A stretch of DNA of 26,002 bases from Bacteroidota bacterium (GTDB lineage: Bacteria > Bacteroidota > Bacteroidia > Chitinophagales > Chitinophagaceae), in assembly GCA_023433755.1 (NCBI GenBank), contig JAEYUA010000080.1:1-26002 (forward strand), given 5' to 3'. The translations under genes and the position numbers were made by a program. The notes beneath the pieces are model-generated. The model was not told where the DNA came from. It saw only the letters and a list, made by a program, of their open reading frames with translations, and searched no databases. Positions 8,579 through 16,317 of this stretch are shown one piece after another; the first letter of the stretch is position 1, and each line of letters opens with the position of its first letter.

Positions 8579-9805
8579 TCAATCCACTTTCTTCATCTCC
8601 TTCCACCGTTGGTCCCTGAACACGGAACCCGGGTCGAAATTGGGATTGTTACTCAAAATAAAATTACTTCCATCTTCCCTGCTCCAGGCATGATTATAAC
8701 CCGCAGTTAATTCAATCTTACCGGTTTCATCCTGGTAGTTCTCTACCTCGCGGATTGTTTTGATAAAATTTGTATGCATCCTGTCCTGCGAAGCCTGTTT
8801 CTGCTCCCAACTGCGCATCTCATTATCCATATCTTTCAGTCGCTGCTCACCACGGCGAATCGCCGCTTCACCCATTTGCCTGGTTTGTTCATCCATCATG
8901 CGGATACGGCCGATATGAGCAACATTTTTTTGTTGGCGCACATCACGCCAGAACTGGTTCACGGCATCACTCCATGCGGGGTTGGTACGGAAACCACTCA
9001 TAATAATGCTGAATTGGTTTTCTGCCAGGTCTTTTTCACTTGCAGGAAATAAATAAACGATCCGTTTGGTGACCTGCGTGGTATAGATCCTATCATAACT
9101 GCCATTGTATACATTGGGCACGATGGTTTCCATAGTATTTACCCCAAGCACCACAATGCCCTCTCTTCCGTCGTTCATGCTGATCCTTGCATTCACTGCT
9201 GTCTGGTCAAAACGAATTTCACCCGCGCCATAACGCTGCAGTTCGCTGACGGCTGCCTGGTTGTTTTGTTGCATCTGTTCTACCACGTAAGGATTGGTTT
9301 CAACTTTGAGGAGGCTTGCTCCCTTCAGTTCTTCCGGGATAAATACATCACGCAGGTATTGTTCTGCTTTCATGGGTTCTTTTTGCGCGCAATAATACTG
9401 TGCGTTATTATTGTAAAACTGCATCAGTTCCTGGTTGGTGTTCCAGCCATACACCACATCGGGAAACATTTCAAACTGCTGTTTGCCATCGGGTGAACTG
9501 GCTTTCACCCGGCGGTAGGTTCCTTCGCATGGCTGGCCAGGACTTTTCCAGATGATTTCGTCTTCATGCTGCCAGCCTTTTGGAAGCAGCATGCTATAGG
9601 CTTCCTGTGGCTGGTCAAAGCCGGTTTTGTCCATTAGCCTGACTCTTTCAAATAGTACGAAATCCTTTCCTTCAATAAACTTTGATCCGTTGGAACCTGT
9701 TGCAGAAGAAGAACCGGGGGAATCATTACCGGGTGAGTTCTCATCATTGCAGGCAGTGAAGGCCAGGCTTAGGAAAATCATAAAAAAAAAGCAGGTCCGT
9801 TTCAT
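8579..9805 (-). CDS. Lipoprotein of unknown function, 408 residues
   Basis: I do not recognise the family. An SPII signal peptide ends in lipobox AFTAC (Cys19). A Ser/Gly/Asn-rich linker (about 20-43) follows, as in many Bacteroidota surface or periplasmic lipoproteins. The body has an alpha/beta-looking region (about 45-265; for example RKVKASSPDGKQQFEMFPD-like strands and a VYLFPASEKDLAENQFSIIMSG-like stretch are visible in part). A charged helical segment at about 300-345 (RRGEQRLKDMDNEMRSWEQK) may form a coiled coil. The end is rich in Asn, Asp and aromatic residues (SNNPNFDPGS). It is transcribed towards the CHAT cassette and divergently from the DNA glycosylase gene, with a 20-bp dyad between the two starts. 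It is a single-gene unit with its own terminator. No catalytic motif was found. Confidence 0.8.
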   Translation of the reverse strand: MKRTCFFFMIFLSLAFTACNDENSPGNDSPGSSSATGSNGSKFIEGKDFVLFERVRLMDKTGFDQPQEAYSMLLPKGWQHEDEIIWKSPGQPCEGTYRRVKASSPDGKQQFEMFPDVVYGWNTNQELMQFYNNNAQYYCAQKEPMKAEQYLRDVFIPEELKGASLLKVETNPYVVEQMQQNNQAAVSELQRYGAGEIRFDQTAVNARISMNDGREGIVVLGVNTMETIVPNVYNGSYDRIYTTQVTKRIVYLFPASEKDLAENQFSIIMSGFRTNPAWSDAVNQFWRDVRQQKNVAHIGRIRMMDEQTRQMGEAAIRRGEQRLKDMDNEMRSWEQKQASQDRMHTNFIKTIREVENYQDETGKIELTAGYNHAWSREDGSNFILSNNPNFDPGSVFRDQRWKEMKKVD

Positions 9806-9849
9806 ATAATTTGTTTTATAAAATGATATCTGAGCCTACATCGTTTCAA

Positions 9850-9869
9850 TACTGATGAGATCATCAGTA
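9850..9869. promoter_or_regulatory. 20-bp dyad in a divergent intergenic region, possible operator
   Basis: TACTGATGA (9850-9858) and TCATCAGTA (9861-9869) form a perfect 9-bp inverted repeat with a 2-base spacer. It lies in the 113-bp gap between the divergent lipoprotein (start 9805) and glycosylase (start 9919) genes. There is no T tract and the spacer is too short for a hairpin loop. A binding site for a dimeric regulator is therefore more likely than a terminator. No regulator can be named. Confidence 0.45.
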
Positions 9870-9918
9870 AAACCAGAAAATGCCGATATTGGCTGAAGAA
9901 AATTCAAAGCTGGAATAC

Positions 9919-10695
9919 ATGCCTGAGCTACCTGATATTGAAGTGTTTTCGCGAAACCTGGGAAAACAGTTTGCCGGCAAAAAGCTGGTAAAGTTTAAAG
10001 TGGTGAATGGCAAAAAGCTGAAAGATCCGTCCTCAGTACTTTCCAGGACCCTCAAGGGTAAGAAATTGCTAGATGTTTACCGTTCAGGAAAGGAAATGCG
10101 TTTTGAATTTTCAGGGAAGATTATTTTGGGTCTGCACTTAATGCTTACGGGTGATCTGCGTCCATTCACTGGAAAAAATGAATGGAAGTCAACAATAGTT
10201 GAATTTCATTTTAATGATGGCTCAGCCCTGGCGCTGACCGACCGTATGAAGAATGCCAATGTGAAATTGTTTCCGGTGGATAAAGCGGGTATTGATGCGC
10301 TGGACTCAAAACTGGATTTTAAAACATTGAAAACGTTGCTGCAGCGCAAGGCCAATATCAAGAATGTGTTGCTTGACCAGGGTAAGATCAGGGGGATAGG
10401 AAACGGCTATGCCGATGAGATTCTCTGGAGAGCACGCATTTCGCCTTTTTCCATTGCTGCAGCCATTCGGGATGAAAAAATCAAAGAGCTGCTAACGCAC
10501 ATAAAAAAAACATTGAAGGAAAGCGTGAAAAAAATTTCTAAGAAATATCCCGGGCTGGTGCATGGAGAAGTGCGGGATTTTATGGAGATTCATACGAAAG
10601 CAAAGCAGTTCAGTCCAACAGGAGCACCCATTAAACTGGCAGACCGGGGGATGCTGAAGACATACTATACGGATGAACAGGTATTGTATAGATGA
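9919..10695 (+). CDS. Fpg/Nei-family DNA glycosylase with a zincless finger
   Basis: This 258-residue bifunctional DNA glycosylase/AP lyase would excise oxidised bases. The ATG at 9919 was chosen because it gives MPELPDIE: the family needs Pro at position 2 (Schiff-base nucleophile after Met removal) and Glu at 3. An upstream ATG at 9880 would bury the proline. Other family residues are visible: Lys58 (RSGKEM), HLMLTGDLR, and the H2TH helix with Asn162 in IRGIGNGYADEILW. The C-terminal finger has no cysteine, yet keeps the DNA-contacting Arg243 in ADRGMLKTYY. That is the arrangement of 'zincless finger' enzymes such as human NEIL1. It heads a short plus-strand run with kptA. Substrate preference (8-oxoG or oxidised pyrimidines) cannot be read from the sequence. 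Confidence 0.88.
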   Translation: MPELPDIEVFSRNLGKQFAGKKLVKFKVVNGKKLKDPSSVLSRTLKGKKLLDVYRSGKEMRFEFSGKIILGLHLMLTGDLRPFTGKNEWKSTIVEFHFNDGSALALTDRMKNANVKLFPVDKAGIDALDSKLDFKTLKTLLQRKANIKNVLLDQGKIRGIGNGYADEILWRARISPFSIAAAIRDEKIKELLTHIKKTLKESVKKISKKYPGLVHGEVRDFMEIHTKAKQFSPTGAPIKLADRGMLKTYYTDEQVLYR

Positions 10696-10700
10696 AGTTG

Positions 10701-10732
10701 ATAGACGATAGACGATAGACCATAGACAATAG
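10701..10732. repeat. Short tandem ATAGACx heptamer repeat
   Basis: Four consecutive heptamers, ATAGACG, ATAGACG, ATAGACC and ATAGACA, plus a partial fifth (ATAG), fill most of the 46-bp gap between the glycosylase stop and the kptA start. From general knowledge, similar ATAGACC-type runs occur between genes in related Bacteroidota genomes; their function is unknown. Confidence 0.7.
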
Positions 10733-10741
10733 TGCATTACC

Positions 10742-11302
10742 ATGATCAGTGAAAAAGAAAAAAAGCATATCAGTAAATTTTTAAGCCCGGTGCTCAGGCA
10801 TCAACCTGAATTGATCGGGATTAAACTCGATGCGAATGGATGGACAGATATAGAAACATTGATCCGGAATTCAGCAGCAAAAGGAATAACATTTGACAGG
10901 GAGCTATTGAAGCAGGTGGTAGAAACCAATTCAAAAAAACGTTTTGCCTTTGATGAAACCTTCGATAAGATCAGGGCCAGCCAGGGGCATTCAGTTGAAG
11001 TGGATTTGGGATACGAAAACCGCCAACCGCCTGAAATTCTTTATCATGGAACAGCAATTGACCATGTTTCTTCCATCTTAACTGGTGGCCTTAAAAAGGG
11101 GGCCAGGCAACATGTACACCTGAGTGGGGATTATGAAACCGCTTTTGCTGTTGGACAACGACATGGGAAACCCTATGTTTTCAAAGTGCTGGCTGACAAA
11201 ATGTTTAGGGACGGTTTTGGATTTTATTTTTCTGATAACGGTGTGTGGCTAACGGACCATGTTCCAGGAGATTATTTATTGAACAGGGAAGGGCTGGGAT
11301 AG
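10742..11302 (+). CDS. kptA: RNA 2'-phosphotransferase KptA/Tpt1
   Basis: At 186 residues this is the normal length for bacterial KptA. The enzyme moves an internal RNA 2'-phosphate to NAD+, giving ADP-ribose 1'',2''-cyclic phosphate. The N-terminal winged-helix lobe begins SKFLSPVLRHQPE with catalytic Arg19 and His20. The NAD-binding lobe has IRASQGHS (Arg78, His83), YHGT (101-104) and ARQHVHLS (Arg122). These correspond to the Arg-His-Arg-Arg set known from yeast Tpt1. Most bacteria lack tRNA splicing that leaves 2'-phosphates, so its natural substrate in bacteria is unclear; some homologues can cap nucleic acid ends with ADP-ribose. It lies 46 bp after the DNA glycosylase, so a shared transcript is possible. 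Confidence 0.93.
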   Translation: MISEKEKKHISKFLSPVLRHQPELIGIKLDANGWTDIETLIRNSAAKGITFDRELLKQVVETNSKKRFAFDETFDKIRASQGHSVEVDLGYENRQPPEILYHGTAIDHVSSILTGGLKKGARQHVHLSGDYETAFAVGQRHGKPYVFKVLADKMFRDGFGFYFSDNGVWLTDHVPGDYLLNREGLG

Positions 11303-11401
11303 ATTAGGTTTATTAAAAGAGTTTAAGCCTCTTTATAGCGAATATGGGCTACTAGTGCATTATTTAAATCAGAGTAATTTGAATCCACCAAAACCAACTG
11401 T

Positions 11402-12139
11402 ATGTGGATCAATAAATACAAGACCCTCCATCTCTGGATGATCCTTCCCATGGTGATCATGCAACTCGGTATTTACAGGGATTACTGGGGAGATTTTACC
11501 GATAATGCCTGGTCGGTGCATATTCATTACTGGACAGGTTCTATCTGGTATGCTTTTCTCATTGTTCAACCCTATTGGGCCACACATGGACAAATCACAA
11601 GACACAGGACCAATGGTATCATTGGAATGTTCCTGGCAGGTGGTGTATGCCTGACAGCATTGAGCATGTTGCACCGTGATATTGTTACTACCCAAAGAGC
11701 TGCTGAAATGCCTGAAAACTTTGGGCCCTTCCAGCCCTGGTTCTTTTTTGGAGTGGCGGCAGTGGAGATTGTGATGATGACTGCTTTCGGATTTGCGATC
11801 ATCAAAAGTATCATTCACCGCAAACAGGTGGAGCACCATGCCTGGTGGCTTATTTCCACCGTTTTTATTATCATGATGCCAGCTCTGGGCCGTGGTATTC
11901 AGAATGTTTATATAGACATGCACAGGAAGCAATGGCCTGATATTGACATCATGGTGCCGATCCATTTTACAAATGTGCTGATCCTGGCAATGATATTCCT
12001 GGCGGCATGGAAATATGAAAAATTGAAACACCCTGCCACCTGGCTGGCTGTTGGGGTGAATCTTTTTAATTTTTTGCTGGAACCACTTGGACGATCAGAA
12101 GTTGTGCAATCATTTTTGAAAATCTTGATTAAAGGATAA
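11402..12139 (+). CDS. Seven-helix integral membrane protein, function unknown
   Basis: This 245-residue protein has about seven predicted membrane helices, near residues 8-24, 41-59, 71-91, 111-134, 143-161, 180-200 and 207-225. It has no signal peptide or soluble domain. His and Trp cluster at helix ends: WSVHIHYW, YWATHG, RHRTNG, LHRDI, EHHAWW and PIHF. The pattern of paired His near membrane boundaries recalls heme- or metal-binding membrane proteins, and the general look recalls the DUF2306 group, but I cannot assign a family. It lies 99 bp after kptA and 72 bp before the UPF0158 gene. A transport, heme or redox role would be a guess. Confidence 0.75.
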   Translation: MWINKYKTLHLWMILPMVIMQLGIYRDYWGDFTDNAWSVHIHYWTGSIWYAFLIVQPYWATHGQITRHRTNGIIGMFLAGGVCLTALSMLHRDIVTTQRAAEMPENFGPFQPWFFFGVAAVEIVMMTAFGFAIIKSIIHRKQVEHHAWWLISTVFIIMMPALGRGIQNVYIDMHRKQWPDIDIMVPIHFTNVLILAMIFLAAWKYEKLKHPATWLAVGVNLFNFLLEPLGRSEVVQSFLKILIKG

Positions 12140-12211
12140 AAGTGATTAGGAATCTAGTACTGGAATTACAAGGTTTAATTAGCTTAGTGAAATAACATTT
12201 TCGAATTTAGT

Positions 12212-12625
12212 GTGGAAATTTCAAATACAATCCTGAACGATCTCGCTCAAAACCTCTCAATGGGCCTTAAAACCTATTTGCAAAAAGAAACCCTGGAGGT
12301 GATTGCTATACCGGATCCTGATCAAATGGATGATTTCAAAGAATATTGGAAAGAGGATATGAAAAAGATCAGGCAAAACAAAAAGAAACTGATTGAAATC
12401 GACCCAATGCCATCTTATGAAAGTTTTAAAATGATGGAAAATTTTGTTGAATCAATTGAAGATAATATAGTGCGTGGGAGATTATTACAGGCTATTGGGG
12501 GGCGAAAACCATTTGCCAATTTTAAAATTGAAATCGACCATTCAGGCCATTACAGGGAATTGTGGTTTGCTTACAAAAACGAGCAAACTCTGAATTGGAT
12601 ACGCGATCAGGTTGAATTATTGTAA
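12212..12625 (+). CDS. UPF0158 family protein
   Basis: This 137-residue protein resembles UPF0158. The recognisable core is PMPSYESFKMMENFVESIED followed by RGRLLQAIGGRKPFANFK, and the C-terminal part is WFAYKNEQTLNWIRD. The family is found across bacteria and has no established function; members are small soluble proteins. The GTG start at 12212 is the first usable start after an in-frame TGA at 12188, so an upstream extension is excluded. It ends about 250 bp before the convergent antiporter gene. No clear promoter or terminator was seen around it. Confidence 0.8.
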   Translation: MEISNTILNDLAQNLSMGLKTYLQKETLEVIAIPDPDQMDDFKEYWKEDMKKIRQNKKKLIEIDPMPSYESFKMMENFVESIEDNIVRGRLLQAIGGRKPFANFKIEIDHSGHYRELWFAYKNEQTLNWIRDQVELL

Positions 12626-12831
12626 TGATTCTGTATAGTATCAGCGATTCATAGTTTATGCAGTCCAGAATAGAATAGCCGGTAAGGCGGGAAGACGGTA
12701 AGTAGGGGCATATTAATTGAATTGTTCTACTGAAGTCAAACTCATCTTTCATAGATTGGAATTCTTTCATTTTTCCCTGTCTTCTCCAGGTAACAAAAGG
12801 TGGTAGTTTTATTTTAAACAGGTTATGATTT

Positions 12832-12860
12832 CTTTGCGCTTTTGCGCCTTTGCGTGAAAC
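12832..12860. repeat. GCG-containing intergenic repeat of the 'SRKGAKAQR' type
   Basis: The sequence CTTTGCGCTTTTGCGCCTTTG and the bases that follow it form a short, internally repetitive element (units of CTTTGCGC / TTTTGCGC / CTTTGCG) in the gap between two convergent genes. Its complement translates as SRKGAKAQR, a peptide that turns up repeatedly in spurious ORFs of many genomes. That suggests a dispersed intergenic repeat, not a coding sequence. Genome copy number cannot be judged from this window. Confidence 0.5.
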
Positions 12861-12877
12861 CCTTCTCAATTCATTTA

Positions 12878-15043
12878 TCAGCTATCTTTTTTACCCGAGA
12901 AAATCTTCCAAAATTTTTTTCCCTTTCCAATCGATCCTACCTTGGTTACGATCTCCGCAAGTGAGCCGTCATTATGCTGCACATCATCCATTTTAATTCC
13001 CCGGGAGATCTGCTGCGGGTAGAGCATGATAAAACTATTGTCGGTGAAATAATTTGTCAGGTAATAAGGCAGCCGTTCAAGCTGTTGCTGGTAGGAAATA
13101 TGTCCTCTCCGTGAAGAAACTATTACAAGCAGGTCGTTTTTCCTCACTTCCCTGGTGAAGACCAGGAAGTCTTCCCATTGAGAGAATTCCTGGTAGCTGA
13201 TCTTGCCCTGCACCTGCTGAAGCTTTTGCTGGTCTTTTAATTCCACTATCGTTTCTCTGCTGGCATAGAACTCAATGGAGAGGCCTGTCTCCCGGGCAAT
13301 AGTGCTGATCTTTCCAAACCAGTGCGGGAAGCCGGGTTCAAGTTCGGCACGAATAGTAACCACTACAATCACTCTTTTCAGCGTATTGAATGGCTGTATG
13401 GATTTATAAATAAATACGGTTTCATCTGTCTGCCTGAGGATCCGCTCCGCCACCGGTCCAAGGAAATTATGCTGGCTCGCATCATGATGCAAGCCAATCA
13501 GCAGGTCGGTGATTTTTTGTTCCTTCAGTGTATAAATGATACCGTTGCTGATATTCATATCATACCGGGTGATGGGAATGATGGATTGTTCGGTTTCTCC
13601 TGCGTGCGCAACAGCTTTCTCCATCATTTTCCGGGCAACAGACTGCGTCTTTCCATCCTCGCTGTCATCACTGATTACATTCAGCGCATAAACTGGTATC
13701 AGGCTTTTCCTGGGTTTTAGCATGAGGCCAAAATCAATCAGTTCCGTTACGGTTTCAGGATAGGCCAGGGAGATCAGTATCTTCTCATTTGTTTCTGCGT
13801 CACCGGGTGTAAGATTTTCTTCCAGCAGGGCAAGTTTCTGGGAGGTCTTCTCCACAATGAAAGAACTAATGGTGCAGGTGATGAGGATCATGATGATGGT
13901 GCCGTTCAGTACGTCTTCATTTAATAACCTGATAGGTTCTCCATTGGCAGTCTCCCCAATGATAATATTGTAACCAACCAGCACAATAGCCAGGGTGGCG
14001 CCTACTCTTGATGTACTCAGGCCAAAGATCATACTCCGTTCCAGTTGTGAAAGCCTGAAGGTTTTTTGGGTAAGAACGGCAGCTATGTACTTGGTAAGGA
14101 TTCCCATGATGGTCATAACCGCCGCTACTTTTAAAGCGCCAAATCCTTTGAAGAGTACACTGAAATCAATCAGCATGCCCACACTGATCAAAAAGAAGGG
14201 AATAAAAAAAGCATTACCTACAAACTCGATGCGGTTCATTAACGGCGAAGTATGAGGAATGAACCTGTTGAGTACAAGACCGGCAAGGAAAGCGCCGATG
14301 ATATGTTCCAGTCCTGCCAGTTCCGCAAGAAAGGCACCAAGGAAAACCATGGCCAGGACAAAGATGTATTGGGCCACAGGTTCTTCATAATTTTTAAAGA
14401 ACCAGCGGGCGATGATGGGGAATACAAAAAACAGGATGGCTCCGAAACCGGCTGAATACAAGGCGAGGGTTACCCAGAAGGAAGTACTGATATCACCCTT
14501 GGTCATGCCAGCTACACCCGCCAGTACCAGGAGCGCGAGAATATCCGTGATGATGGTCCCGCCAATGGTGAGTGTTACGGACCTGATCCTGGCTATACCG
14601 TATCGGCTTGCAATAGGATAGGCAAGCAGGGTATGGGTGGCAAACATGGAAGACACCAATATGGAAGCGGGCCAACTGAACTGCAAAAGGTAATGTACGG
14701 CTATGCTGCCCAGTACCATGGGAATAAGAAAGGTAAAAAGACCGAACACCACGCTCATGCCTATGCTCTTCCTGAATTCTTCCAGGTCTATCTCCAGTCC
14801 GGCGGTGAACATGATGTATAATAAACCTACAGTTCCAAAAAGCACGATGCTGCTGTCGCGCAGCAGGAGGTTGAAGCCATAGGGACCGATAATGGTGCCG
14901 GCAATGATCAGCCCGATAATATGTGGCACCCTGATCTTGTTGAACAGTATAGGTGCGAAAAGTATGATGAAGAGCACCAGTGAAAAAATGATCACGGGAT
15001 TACTCAAGGGAAGACTGAAATCAATATCACTCAGAAAATACAT
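12878..15043 (-). CDS. CPA2-type cation/proton antiporter with C-terminal USP-like domains
   Basis: This 721-residue membrane protein would exchange Na+ or K+ for H+. About 12 membrane helices fill residues 12-400. Family features are the AGLEID motif (81-86), Asp167 in GGTIITDILAL as the likely ion-binding residue, and the HIIGAFLAGLVLNR helix. The residue before Asp167 is Thr, not the Asn or Asp seen in many antiporters. The cytoplasmic part (about 420-721) looks like two universal-stress-protein-like units, for example KILISLAYPETVTELI and DLLIGLHHDASQHNFLG. Such tails often bind nucleotides and gate transport. The ATG at 15043 was preferred over a start at 15163, because the longer form would run into the upstream lipoprotein gene. 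That gene ends 10 bp away, so the two form an operon. Confidence 0.88.
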   Translation of the reverse strand: MYFLSDIDFSLPLSNPVIIFSLVLFIILFAPILFNKIRVPHIIGLIIAGTIIGPYGFNLLLRDSSIVLFGTVGLLYIMFTAGLEIDLEEFRKSIGMSVVFGLFTFLIPMVLGSIAVHYLLQFSWPASILVSSMFATHTLLAYPIASRYGIARIRSVTLTIGGTIITDILALLVLAGVAGMTKGDISTSFWVTLALYSAGFGAILFFVFPIIARWFFKNYEEPVAQYIFVLAMVFLGAFLAELAGLEHIIGAFLAGLVLNRFIPHTSPLMNRIEFVGNAFFIPFFLISVGMLIDFSVLFKGFGALKVAAVMTIMGILTKYIAAVLTQKTFRLSQLERSMIFGLSTSRVGATLAIVLVGYNIIIGETANGEPIRLLNEDVLNGTIIMILITCTISSFIVEKTSQKLALLEENLTPGDAETNEKILISLAYPETVTELIDFGLMLKPRKSLIPVYALNVISDDSEDGKTQSVARKMMEKAVAHAGETEQSIIPITRYDMNISNGIIYTLKEQKITDLLIGLHHDASQHNFLGPVAERILRQTDETVFIYKSIQPFNTLKRVIVVVTIRAELEPGFPHWFGKISTIARETGLSIEFYASRETIVELKDQQKLQQVQGKISYQEFSQWEDFLVFTREVRKNDLLVIVSSRRGHISYQQQLERLPYYLTNYFTDNSFIMLYPQQISRGIKMDDVQHNDGSLAEIVTKVGSIGKGKKFWKIFSGKKDS

Positions 15044-15053
15044 GCGCTTGTTT

Positions 15054-15626
15054 TTATCCTTTCTTTTTTTCCAGGGCCAGGCTGTACACCACTTTGCAGC
15101 CTTCTCTGATAATCTCTCTCTGACCTTCCAGGTGGGTATCGTCGATGATGCGCAGGCGTACAATCATGGTGGTTCCTGTAACCGCTTCATTTTCGGAGCG
15201 CTGGTCTACCAGTTCTATAGTATTGCCAGTAAAATGGCCGGTATAAACTCTCAGTAATTCATTGTTTACCATGGCTTTTGCAATGAGCGCCCTGGCTTCG
15301 TATTGCATCTGCCAGTCTTCTGTTTTGGTATCTCCCACGGCGGAAGTGGGGCAACTGGTTTCGGTGCAAATCATTTTTACCAACCAGTTTCCATTGAGCC
15401 TCGGGTCAATGATATAAGTACTGTCGGCTACTGCATTACTATCGCTTTGTTCGCGGGCATTGAGTTCCTGTTCTTTCAACTGGAGTGCTTTCTCCCTTAC
15501 AATAAGTTCCTGTTCCTTTTGTTGCAACGAATCGGCTTTGGCCTGCAGCATATTTTCCCTGGCTGTATCGTTACAGCCGGAAGCCATAAAAACGAGGCAG
15601 GCGATGTATAAGATTTTCCAGGTCAT
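15054..15626 (-). CDS. Coiled-coil lipoprotein of unknown function
   Basis: This 190-residue protein has an SPII signal peptide with lipobox MASGC (Cys18). A charged, heptad-like coiled coil follows at about 25-60 (LQQKEQELIVREKALQLKEQ). A globular domain covers about 75-185 and includes a Cys-containing motif MICTETSCPTS and beta strands (TGHFTGNTIELVDQ, TTMIVRLRIID). I do not recognise the family. It lies 10 bp upstream of the antiporter in the same direction, so co-expression is likely. A periplasmic partner or sensor for the antiporter is possible but not shown. Confidence 0.75.
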   Translation of the reverse strand: MTWKILYIACLVFMASGCNDTARENMLQAKADSLQQKEQELIVREKALQLKEQELNAREQSDSNAVADSTYIIDPRLNGNWLVKMICTETSCPTSAVGDTKTEDWQMQYEARALIAKAMVNNELLRVYTGHFTGNTIELVDQRSENEAVTGTTMIVRLRIIDDTHLEGQREIIREGCKVVYSLALEKKKG

Positions 15627-15732
15627 GTTGATCTTTTAAAATGCAGGTAAAGTTACCGATGTATTTTACTGGCAGCATCTTACTGCAAATTCTAATCCGT
15701 ATTTAATATGTGCAAGGGGGTAGGGGGTAAAC

Positions 15733-16317
15733 CTACTTCAAATTAACCCTGTTGATTATTTTAGCCATCTCCTCCGTACTAGCTATATAATCTACATCAA
15801 CGGTTTCAATGGCCTGCTGCGGCATATAAGCAACTGTAGCCTCGGTAGGATCCTGTACAATGGTAAGTCCGCCTGCCTGTTTGATCTCTTTCAAACCGGC
15901 AGCACCATCTGCATTGGCACCCGACAGCAGCACTGCCACCACCGAGGCACCGTATGCAGCAGCCGCCGTTTCAAAACTGATGTCAATTGCAGGCCGGCTG
16001 TAATGAATTTTTTCGGAAACGTCCAGTGAAAAGGTTTTATCCATTTCTATGAGCAGGTGATAATCAGGAGGTGCCAGGTAAATATTACCTGGTTCAATAG
16101 GATCCTTTTCCTCGGCCTCTCTTACCGGCCAGCCAGATTTTTCATTCAGGATCTGGGTGAGTAATGACTCACCTGATTTCCGGTGAAGAATGATGATCAC
16201 TGCCAGGCCCAGGTCAGTACGTAAAGAAGGTAATAATTTCAACAGCACTTCCAGGCTGCCGGCAGAACCGCCGATCAGTAGCACTTCATATGAATTATTT
16301 ATGCTCCTTTGCGCCAT
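15733..16317 (-). CDS. cheB: CheB-type protein-glutamate methylesterase lacking a receiver domain
   Basis: This 194-residue protein is only the catalytic domain of CheB, which hydrolyses glutamyl methyl esters and deamidates Gln on receptors. The catalytic triad is visible: Ser18 in IGGSAGS, His45 in ILHRKS and Asp136 in LSGANADGAAG. Canonical CheB is about 350 residues with an N-terminal receiver; that domain is absent. The start overlaps the cheR stop by 19 bp, and this is the last gene of the five-gene signalling operon. No chemoreceptor, CheA or CheW is in the window, so the substrate is unlikely to be a nearby chemoreceptor. A separate receiver protein two genes upstream could supply the missing regulation. 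Confidence 0.92.
   Translation of the reverse strand: MAQRSINNSYEVLLIGGSAGSLEVLLKLLPSLRTDLGLAVIIILHRKSGESLLTQILNEKSGWPVREAEEKDPIEPGNIYLAPPDYHLLIEMDKTFSLDVSEKIHYSRPAIDISFETAAAAYGASVVAVLLSGANADGAAGLKEIKQAGGLTIVQDPTEATVAYMPQQAIETVDVDYIASTEEMAKIINRVNLK

Noticed and set aside
9880..9918. Upstream start for the DNA glycosylase
   Set aside because: It would place 13 residues before the Pro that must become the N-terminal nucleophile.
11321..11344. Possible terminator after kptA (AAAGAG with CTCTTT)
   Set aside because: The stem is six AT-rich pairs and is not followed by a clear T tract.
11369..12031. 220-codon open frame on the minus strand opposite the seven-helix protein
   Set aside because: It lies antisense to a convincing membrane protein; the translation is His/Cys-rich with no domain pattern.
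15044..15163. Longer N-terminus for the antiporter starting at 15163
   Set aside because: The extra 40 residues are basic and low quality, and overlap the 3' end of the upstream lipoprotein gene; the ATG at 15043 directly precedes the first membrane helix.
15716..15729. GGGGGTA repeated twice, possible G-quadruplex
   Set aside because: Only two G runs are present, too few for an intramolecular quadruplex.
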